Of a DNA stretch of 39,990 nucleotides, positions 34,497-39,990 are shown one piece after another; position 1 is the first letter of the stretch; each line of letters begins with the position of its first letter. Source of the DNA: Streptosporangiaceae bacterium. GTDB taxonomy: Bacteria > Actinomycetota > Actinomycetes > Streptosporangiales > Streptosporangiaceae. Made by a program: the position numbers and the translations under genes. A model generated the notes under the pieces. It was not told the origin of the DNA. It was given only the letters and a program-made list of their open reading frames with translations, and did not search any database. Location of the stretch: the NCBI GenBank assembly GCA_019246795.1, contig JAFAPY010000153.1, positions 1 to 39,990 of the forward strand, in the 5' to 3' direction.

Positions 34497-36290
34497 ATGC
34501 GCCGGATCCTGTCCGCTCCCGCCTGGCCTTACGCCAACGGTCCCCGTCACATCGGGCACGTGTCGGGTTTCGCCCTGCCGTGCGACATGTTCAGCAGGTA
34601 CCAGCGGATGGCGGGCAACAAGGTGCTGATGGTGAGCGGCACCGACGAGCACGGCACCCCGATCCTGGTGCAGGCCGATGCCGAGGGGGTGTCCCCGCGC
34701 GCGCTCGCCGACCGCTACAACCGGGTGATCGCAGACGACCTGACCTGCCTGGGCATGACCTACGACCTGTTCACCAGGACGACCACCCGCAACCATTACG
34801 CGGTCGCCCAGGAGATGTTCGTCCGGCTGCTGGAGAACGGCTACATCTTCCCCAGGACCGCGCTTGGCGCTATCTCCCCGTCCACCGGCCGCACGCTTCC
34901 CGACCGCTACATCGAGGGCATCTGCCCCATCTGCGGGTACCCGCACGCCCGCGGCGACCAGTGCGACAACTGCGGCAACCAGCTCGACCCGGCCGACCTC
35001 ATCGACCCACGGTCCAGGATCAACGGCGAGACGCCGATCTTCAAGGAGACCGAGCACTACTTCCTCGACCTGCCCGCGTTCGCCGACGCGCTGGGCAGCT
35101 GGCTGCAGTCCAAGGCGGGCCAGTGGCGGCCCAACGTGCTCAACTTCTCCCTCAACCTGCTGGACGACCTGCAGCCGCGCGCGATCACCCGGGATCTGGA
35201 CTGGGGCGTGCCCGTCCCGCTGGACGGCTGGCGGGACCGGCCGGATAAGCGCATCTACGTGTGGTTCGACGCGGTCATCGGGTACCTGTCCGCCTCGGTG
35301 GAGTGGGCGCGGCGCAGCGGCGACCCGGACGCCTGGCGTGCCTGGTGGAACGACCCGGACGCCGAGTCGTACTACTTCATGGGCAAGGACAACATCGTCT
35401 TCCACGCCGAGATCTGGCCGGCCATGCTGCTCGGCTACAACGGCGAAGGGGGCAAGGGCGGGACGCCCGGCCGGCTGGGCAGGCTGAACCTGCCGACCGA
35501 GGTGGTGTCCAGCGAGTACCTGACCATGGAAGGCCGCAAGTTCTCCTCGTCCAGGGCCGTGGTGATCTACGTCCGCGACTTCCTGGCCCGCTACGACGTG
35601 GACGCGCTGCGCTACTACGTGGCCATCGCCGGCCCGGAGAACACCGACACCGACTTCACCTGGAGCGAGTTCGTCCGCCGCAACAACGACGAGCTGGTCG
35701 CCACGTGGGGGAACCTGGTCAACCGCGTGGTCTCGTTCGCGGCACGCACCGCGGGGGAGATCCCGGCGGCCGGCCTGTTGACCGACCTGGACCGCGACCT
35801 GCTCGACAGGTCCGCGGCTGCGTTCGCGGTGGTCGGCGAGCACCTGGGAGCCTCCCGGTTCAAGTTCGCGATCACCGAGGCGATGCGCACGGTGGCCGAG
35901 GCCAACAAGTACTTCTCCGAGCAGGCGCCGTGGAACCTGCGCCGCTCGGACCCGGACCGGATGCGCACCGTGCTGCACGTGGCGCTGCAGCTCGTCGACG
36001 ACGCGAAGACGCTGCTCACCCCGTTCCTGCCGCGCTCGTCGCAGCAGGTGTACCAGATGCTCGGCGGAAGCGGCACCTGGTCGGACATGCCGCGGATCGA
36101 GGAGGTCGACGAGGACGGCGGGCCGTCCTACCCGGTGATCACCGGCAGCTACGACGGTGCGGCCCGGTGGTACTCCCGGCCGATCCGCCCGGGCACCCCG
36201 CTCGCCCCGCCCGCGCCGCTTTTCGCCAAGCTGGACTCCGCCGTGGTGGACGAGGAACTTGCCCGGCTGGGCGCGCCTCATGCTTCCTGA
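34497..36290 (+). CDS. metG: methionyl-tRNA synthetase
   Basis: This 597-residue class I synthetase has HIGH at residues 18-21 ([11 protein letters not shown]), zinc Cys residues in [18 protein letters not shown] (about 142-159), and a KMSKS-equivalent reading KFSSSR near residue 344, as in the MetG1 type of bacteria. [20 protein letters not shown] and the anticodon-binding helices [18 protein letters not shown] follow. It lacks the extra C-terminal dimerisation domain. Leaderless start inferred from TAGGCT seven bases upstream. It begins the metG-tatD-rsmA-ispE block, all on the same strand with gaps of a few bases or overlaps. Confidence 0.97.
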   Translation: MRRILSAPAWPYANGPRHIGHVSGFALPCDMFSRYQRMAGNKVLMVSGTDEHGTPILVQADAEGVSPRALADRYNRVIADDLTCLGMTYDLFTRTTTRNHYAVAQEMFVRLLENGYIFPRTALGAISPSTGRTLPDRYIEGICPICGYPHARGDQCDNCGNQLDPADLIDPRSRINGETPIFKETEHYFLDLPAFADALGSWLQSKAGQWRPNVLNFSLNLLDDLQPRAITRDLDWGVPVPLDGWRDRPDKRIYVWFDAVIGYLSASVEWARRSGDPDAWRAWWNDPDAESYYFMGKDNIVFHAEIWPAMLLGYNGEGGKGGTPGRLGRLNLPTEVVSSEYLTMEGRKFSSSRAVVIYVRDFLARYDVDALRYYVAIAGPENTDTDFTWSEFVRRNNDELVATWGNLVNRVVSFAARTAGEIPAAGLLTDLDRDLLDRSAAAFAVVGEHLGASRFKFAITEAMRTVAEANKYFSEQAPWNLRRSDPDRMRTVLHVALQLVDDAKTLLTPFLPRSSQQVYQMLGGSGTWSDMPRIEEVDEDGGPSYPVITGSYDGAARWYSRPIRPGTPLAPPAPLFAKLDSAVVDEELARLGAPHAS

Positions 36291-36302
36291 GCCGAACGAG
36301 CC

Positions 36303-37100
36303 GTGGTGACTCCTCCGGTCCCCCCTGCGCCGCTGCCCTCCCCGGCGCTGGACAGCCACACGCACCTGGACATGATCGACGAGCCCGTGCCCGACGTGAT
36401 GGCGGCGGCACGGGCCGCGGGGATCGCGCGCGTGGTCACGGTCGGCACCAGCCTGGTGACTTCCCGCTGGTCGGCGCGGCAGGCCGCCGAACACCACGGC
36501 GTCTACGCCGCGGTCGCCATCCACCCGAACGTGACCGGTACCGCGCCGGAGGACGTGCTCGCGGAGATCGAGGAGCTGGCCCGCCAGCCCAAGGTGGTCG
36601 CGGTGGGCGAGACCGGACTGGATTACTACCGGGACAACTCCCCGCCGGACGTGCAGCGCCGGTGGTTCCGCGAGCACATCAGGATCGCCAAGCGGGCCGG
36701 CAAGGCGCTGATGATCCACGACCGGCAGGCGCACGCCGACGTGCTGGCCATCCTGGAGGAGGAGGGGCCGCCGCTGGCGGTGATCTTCCACTGCTTTTCC
36801 GGCGACGCGGCGATGGCCAAGCGGTGCGCGGAGGCCGGCTACGTGATGTCGTTCGCCGGGAACGTCACCTTCGGCAACGCCGGCCCGCTGCGTGACGCCG
36901 CCGCGGCGGCGCCGCCGGAGGCGATCCTCGCCGAGACCGACGCGCCGTTCCTGACCCCGGTGCCCAACCGCGGCAAGCCGAACTCGCCGGCCATGGCGGC
37001 GTACACGCTGCGCTGCCTGGCCGAGGTCAAGGGCATGGACCTGGCCGAGCTGTGCGACGCGGTGACCGCCACCGCCGCCCGCACCTTCGGCCCCTGGTGA
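36303..37100 (+). CDS. tatD: TatD-family deoxyribonuclease
   Basis: This 265-residue metal-dependent hydrolase (TIM barrel) belongs to the TatD DNase family, implicated in DNA and oxidative-damage repair. Motifs are the metal site DSHTHLDM (about residues 18-25), [69 protein letters not shown], and [23 protein letters not shown]. Two consecutive GTG codons at 36303 and 36306 can start it; no strong ribosome-binding site is seen. The end overlaps rsmA by four bases. In M. tuberculosis rpfB lies between tatD and rsmA; it is absent here. Confidence 0.93.
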   Translation: MVTPPVPPAPLPSPALDSHTHLDMIDEPVPDVMAAARAAGIARVVTVGTSLVTSRWSARQAAEHHGVYAAVAIHPNVTGTAPEDVLAEIEELARQPKVVAVGETGLDYYRDNSPPDVQRRWFREHIRIAKRAGKALMIHDRQAHADVLAILEEEGPPLAVIFHCFSGDAAMAKRCAEAGYVMSFAGNVTFGNAGPLRDAAAAAPPEAILAETDAPFLTPVPNRGKPNSPAMAAYTLRCLAEVKGMDLAELCDAVTATAARTFGPW

Positions 37101-37996
37101 CCCGGGTGCGCAGGCCGGCGGCTGAGGTGGCACCGGTGCTGCTGACGCCTTCTGATGTCAGGGAGATCGCCCGGCGGCTGGGGATCCGGCCGTCCAAGCG
37201 GCTCGGGCAGAACTTCGTCATCGAGCCGGGCACCGTGCGGCGGATCGCCGCGCTGGCGGAGCTGCGTCCCGACGAGGCGGTACTGGAGGTGGGGCCGGGG
37301 TTCGGCTCGCTCACCCTGGCGCTGCTCGAGGCCGGCGCGCCCGCGGTGATCGCGGTGGAGATCGACCCGGCTCTGGCCGGCGAGCTGCCGCGCACGATCG
37401 CCGCCCGGGCGCCGGGCCTGGCCGGCCGGGTGAGCGCGGTCGCCGCCGACGCGCTCAAGGTAGGGGCGCCTGACCTGCCTGCGGCCCCGGCGGTGCTGGT
37501 CGCGAACCTGCCCTACAACGTGGCGGTGCCGGTGCTGCTCCACCTGATGGGCGCGCTCCCCTCGCTGGGCCGCGGCGTGGTGATGGTCCAGGCGGAGGTG
37601 GCGGACCGCATCTGCGCCGGTCCCGGGTCGAAGGCGTACGGCGCGCCGTCGGCGAAGCTGGCCTGGTTCGCCGCGGCGCGGCCGGCCGGCACGGTGCCGC
37701 GCACCGTGTTCTGGCCGGTGCCGAACGTCGACTCGCGGCTGGTCGCGCTCACCAGGCATGACCCGCCGGCCACGGCAGCGAGCCGGGAGCAGGTGTTCGC
37801 CGTCATCGACGCGGCGTTCGGGCAGCGGCGCAAGACGCTGCGCGCGGCGCTGGCCGGCTGGGCGGGATCGGCGGCGCAGGCGCAGCGGCTGCTGCGGGCG
37901 GCGGGCATCGACCCCGGGGCGCGCGGGGAATCCCTCGATGTCGCGCAGTTCGCGCGGCTGGCCGCAGCCCACCGCGACGCAGCGCGTACCATCTGA
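37097..37996 (+). CDS. rsmA: 16S rRNA dimethyladenosine transferase
   Basis: The 299-residue protein dimethylates A1518 and A1519 of 16S rRNA (KsgA). Signatures are [26 protein letters not shown], the SAM motif [29 protein letters not shown], the NLPY catalytic motif in [58 protein letters not shown], and a C-terminal [19 protein letters not shown] 37097 overlaps the tatD stop (GTGA), giving translational coupling; GTG codons at 37106 and 37133 are alternatives. ispE follows after about five bases. Confidence 0.95.
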   Translation: MTRVRRPAAEVAPVLLTPSDVREIARRLGIRPSKRLGQNFVIEPGTVRRIAALAELRPDEAVLEVGPGFGSLTLALLEAGAPAVIAVEIDPALAGELPRTIAARAPGLAGRVSAVAADALKVGAPDLPAAPAVLVANLPYNVAVPVLLHLMGALPSLGRGVVMVQAEVADRICAGPGSKAYGAPSAKLAWFAAARPAGTVPRTVFWPVPNVDSRLVALTRHDPPATAASREQVFAVIDAAFGQRRKTLRAALAGWAGSAAQAQRLLRAAGIDPGARGESLDVAQFARLAAAHRDAARTI

Positions 37997-38001
37997 CCAT
38001 C

Positions 38002-38949
38002 GTGACCGGTGTGACCGCGCGGGTGCCCGCCAAGCTCAACCTCCAGCTCGGGGTGGGACCGCCGCGCGCCGACGGCTACCACGACCTGGTGACGGTCTTC
38101 CATGCCGTCTCGCTGTGCGACGAGGTCACGGTGGCCCCCCACGGGCGCGACTCGGTGGCGGTCACCGGGGAAGGCGCGGACCGGGTCCCCGGGGGCCAGG
38201 GCAACCTGGCGTTGCGCGCGCTGGCCGCGCTGCGGGCGGCTGTCCGCGACGGCGCGGGGAACGGAGCTGCCGCTGCAGGGCACGTCCGGGTCACGATCGC
38301 CAAGCGCATCCCGGTGGCGGCGGGGCTGGCCGGCGGCAGCGCCGACGCGGCGGGCGCCCTGGTCGCCTGCAACGAGCTGTGGGGCGCGGGCGTGCCGGTG
38401 CGGCAGCTGTGCGAGATCGCGGCCACGGTCGGCAGCGACGTCGCCTTCGCGCTGCTCGGCGGGACCGCGGTAGGCCGCGGCCGCGGGGAACGGCTCACCC
38501 CGGTGCTCGCCCCGGCCACCTCCTACCACTGGGTGCTTGCCCTCGCCGAGGGCCAGCTGCCGACTCCCGAGGTGTATGCGGCCCTTGACCGGCTGCGCGC
38601 GGCCGGCGCCGCTGGCAGTGCCCCGGTCGGCATGGCCGCCGAGCCGACCCTGGACGGCGCGCTCATGTCGGCGCTGCGCTCAGGCGATGCCGCGCTGGTC
38701 GGGCGGGCGCTCAGCAACGACCTGCAGCCGGCCGCGCTGTCGCTGTACCCGTCGCTGCGCAAGACGCTGGCGGCGGGGCTTGAGCTGGGCGCGCTCGGCG
38801 GCCTGGTGGCCGGCTCCGGCCCGACCTGCGCGTTCCTGGCAGCCAGCGCCGGGCGGGCGGTGGAGCTGGCGGTGTCCTTGTCCGGCGCGGGCGTGTGCCG
38901 GTCGGTGGCACGGGTCACCGGCCCCGTGCCCGGCGCCGCGGTGATCTGA
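38002..38949 (+). CDS. ispE: 4-diphosphocytidyl-2-C-methyl-D-erythritol kinase
   Basis: The 315-residue GHMP kinase carries out the ATP-dependent fourth step of the MEP isoprenoid pathway. Motifs are VRVPAKLNLQLGVGPPRADGYHDLVTVFHAVSL, the GHMP ATP loop KRIPVAAGLAGGSADAAGALV (about residues 97-117), GSDVAFALLGGTAVGRGRGE, and motif 3 GGLVAGSGPTCAFLA. The start is GTG. It probably forms one transcript with tatD and rsmA, and its product supplies the polyprenyl carriers used by the glycan genes upstream. Its stop directly abuts the stop of the convergent MarR gene, leaving no intergenic space. Confidence 0.95.
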   Translation: MTGVTARVPAKLNLQLGVGPPRADGYHDLVTVFHAVSLCDEVTVAPHGRDSVAVTGEGADRVPGGQGNLALRALAALRAAVRDGAGNGAAAAGHVRVTIAKRIPVAAGLAGGSADAAGALVACNELWGAGVPVRQLCEIAATVGSDVAFALLGGTAVGRGRGERLTPVLAPATSYHWVLALAEGQLPTPEVYAALDRLRAAGAAGSAPVGMAAEPTLDGALMSALRSGDAALVGRALSNDLQPAALSLYPSLRKTLAAGLELGALGGLVAGSGPTCAFLAASAGRAVELAVSLSGAGVCRSVARVTGPVPGAAVI

Positions 38950-39510
38950 TCAGCCCGCGGCGTCGAAAGGGGCGAGCAGGGTGCGCATCAGCTCGGCCAG
39001 GTCCCGGCGCTGCTCGCCGCCCAGGGCGGCCAGCAGCGCCCGCTCCCGGGCCAGCAGGTCGGCAAGCGCCGCGTCCACGCGGGCCACGCCCGGGCCGGTG
39101 AGCGTGACCAGCACTCCCCGCTTGTCCGTCGGATCAGGCTGCCTGCGGACCAGGCCCGCGGCGGCCAGCCGGTCGATCCTGTTCGTCATCGTGCCTGAGG
39201 TCACCAGGGTCGCCCGCAGCAGCGCCCCCGGGGTGAGCTGGAAGGGCGGCCCCTGCCTGCGCAGCGCCGACAGCACGTCGAACTCCCAGGTCTCCAGCCC
39301 GTGGCCGGCGAACGCCCCGCGCCGCGCGATGTCCAGGTGCCTGGCAAGCCTGGAGATCCGGCTGAGGACCTGCATCGGCTCCAGGTCCAGGTCCGGCCGC
39401 TGCACGCGCCATCCCTCGACCAGGTCGTCAACCTCGTCCCGCAGCGCGGTCGCCGGGGCGATCTCGCCATCGGAGCCGGGATTGCTGGCGGGGCCGGCGC
39501 GCTTGGCCAT
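38950..39510 (-). CDS. MarR-family transcriptional regulator
   Basis: The 186-residue winged-helix protein has an N-terminal dimerisation helix (DDLVEGWRVQRPDLDLEPMQVLSRISRLARHLD), the helix-turn-helix LTPGALLRATLVTSGTMTNRIDRLAAAGLV near 105-133, and the wing RRQPDPTDKRGVLVTLTGPGVARVD. The ATG at 39510 is preferred: TATGCT lies six bases upstream, and the upstream TTG at 39534 would put the -10 inside the gene. A palindrome lies in the promoter, suggesting autorepression and control of the divergent methyltransferase gene. It resembles PecS/MftR-like regulators in length and in its trans-aconitate methyltransferase partner, though I cannot verify that subfamily. Confidence 0.9.
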   Translation of the reverse strand: MAKRAGPASNPGSDGEIAPATALRDEVDDLVEGWRVQRPDLDLEPMQVLSRISRLARHLDIARRGAFAGHGLETWEFDVLSALRRQGPPFQLTPGALLRATLVTSGTMTNRIDRLAAAGLVRRQPDPTDKRGVLVTLTGPGVARVDAALADLLARERALLAALGGEQRRDLAELMRTLLAPFDAAG

Positions 39511-39516
39511 TCCCCG

Positions 39517-39522
39517 AGCATA
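39517..39522 (-). promoter_or_regulatory. -10 element for leaderless marR mRNA
   Basis: TATGCT is followed by CGGGGA (six bases) and the ATG at 39510. The palindromic operator begins immediately upstream, in the -10/-35 spacer. Confidence 0.55.
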
Positions 39523-39536
39523 TCTTGACGTCAAGA
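39523..39536. promoter_or_regulatory. palindromic MarR operator
   Basis: TCTTGACGTCAAGA is a perfect 14-bp palindrome located between a marR gene and its divergent neighbour, as expected for an autoregulated MarR operator. It contains the -35 of the rightward promoter. The flanked form ATATCTTGA also occurs at 18415-18423. Confidence 0.75.
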
Positions 39537-39554
39537 AGGCCCGTCGGGTACCAA
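39525..39554 (+). promoter_or_regulatory. candidate promoter of the tam-like gene
   Basis: TTGACG (39525-39530) and TACCAA (39549-39554) are spaced by 18 bp. The -35 sits inside the palindrome, so a bound MarR dimer would exclude polymerase. Confidence 0.45.
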
Positions 39555-39605
39555 GAGGATCAGTTGACCACCGTGCCTCCCGGCATCGGACAAGGATTGA
39601 CTGCC

Positions 39606-39990
39606 ATGTGGGACGCGAGCCTTTACCTGCGGTTCGGCGGCGAACGCGCGAGGCCGTTCCTCGACCTGCTCGCCAGGGTCGGGGCCGAGCTGCCCGCTTT
39701 CGTGGTCGACATGGGCTGCGGGCCGGGCAACCTGACCGCCCTGCTCGCGGAGCGCTGGCCGGCGGCAGCGGTGTGCGGCGTGGACAGCTCGCCGCAGATG
39801 ATCGAGGCGGCGTCCGCTCCCGGGCTGTCCTTCGTGCTGGACGACATCCGGCACTGGGAACCGCAGGGCGTCCCTGACGTGATCGTCTGCAACGCGGTGC
39901 TGCAGTGGGTGCCCGGCCATCGCGAGCTGCTGCTGCGCTGGGCGTCCTGGCTGCAGGGCGACGGCTGGCTGGCGTTCCAGGTGCCCGGCA
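39606..39990 (+). CDS. tam: trans-aconitate 2-methyltransferase-like protein, 3' end outside window
   Basis: About 128 residues are visible; the gene runs off the window end. The sequence starts MWDASLYLRFGGERARPFLDLLARV, then has SAM motif I VVDMGCGPGNLTALLAERWP, VCGVDSSPQMIEAA, DDIRHWEPQGVPDVIVCNAVLQWVPGH, and WLAFQVPG. The W-D-x-x-x-Y-L-x-F start and the LQWVPGH segment match Tam, which methylates trans-aconitate, a spontaneous by-product of the TCA intermediate cis-aconitate. AAGGA lies nine bases before the ATG. Control by the divergent MarR protein is likely from the operator arrangement. Confidence 0.85.
   Translation, partial: MWDASLYLRFGGERARPFLDLLARVGAELPAFVVDMGCGPGNLTALLAERWPAAAVCGVDSSPQMIEAASAPGLSFVLDDIRHWEPQGVPDVIVCNAVLQWVPGHRELLLRWASWLQGDGWLAFQVPG

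Noticed and set aside
33048-37133. Minus-strand open frame of 1361 codons opposite GT2, metG and tatD
   Set aside because: It is antisense to three clear genes, is repetitive and Arg/His/Gly/Val-rich, and has no recognisable domain or ribosome-binding site.
38002-38002. TACCAT upstream of ispE as a leaderless promoter
   Set aside because: The spacer to the GTG is nine bases, longer than the six to seven seen elsewhere, and ispE is closely packed behind rsmA.

Overview
The window comes from a high-G+C actinomycete chromosome. The reasons are strong G/C third-position bias, frequent GTG and TTG starts, long antisense shadow frames, actinobacterial families (DUF2530, DUF3027, a dimethyl-type GroEL2, a DtxR/IdeR repressor, a SpoIIE-type phosphatase with its own kinase-like domain) and gene orders known from Streptomyces and Mycobacterium. 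I cannot name the genus. I see no tRNA, rRNA, CRISPR array, transposase or phage gene, so this looks like core chromosome with a surface-glycan insertion.

Layout. (1) 1-12.7 kb is a housekeeping and stress block: groEL under two CIRCE operators, a strong hairpin terminator, pdxH divergent from a citrate synthase 2 gene and serC, thpR, a MarR regulator, DUF2530, DUF3027, an MFS protein, a cold-shock protein, an IdeR-like repressor and a large PAS-GAF-SpoIIE-HATPase protein. PLP supply (pdxH) sits beside a PLP enzyme (serC). (2) 12.8-19.3 kb holds a small methyltransferase, a 58-residue two-helix membrane protein, a thiolase, argS, a DHA2 drug exporter and a divergent short-chain dehydrogenase of the 3-hydroxyacyl-CoA type. 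(3) 19.3-34.5 kb is dominated by cell-surface glycan functions: an AsnB-like amidotransferase overlapping a 1175-residue GT2/TagF-like fusion, three GT-C-like membrane proteins, protein O-mannosyltransferase Pmt, a GT2 polyprenyl-phosphate-sugar synthase-like gene, a SigR-like sigma factor with no adjacent anti-sigma gene, and rsmI. (4) 34.5-39.0 kb is metG-tatD-rsmA-ispE, the block known from M. tuberculosis but without rpfB. (5) The window ends with a MarR gene and a divergent trans-aconitate methyltransferase-like gene cut by the window edge.

Three cross-cutting patterns are worth attention. First, many genes have a TANNNT -10 motif ending 6-7 nt before the start codon (DUF2530, argS, the DHA2 exporter, the SDR, pmt, metG, the second marR), which predicts leaderless mRNAs. 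Second, a previously unexplained ~35-bp GC-rich repeat occurs four times, always at the 3' ends of convergent gene pairs. In two copies it supplies the stop codon of the opposing gene, and two copies lie in frame inside rsmI. Third, two A/T-rich palindromes sharing ATATCTTGA sit in divergent promoter regions 21 kb apart and look like sites for one MarR-type regulator.

The main limits: all functions come from reading motifs, start codons are inferred from ribosome-binding sites or -10 spacing, and hand-counted site positions may be off by one base.
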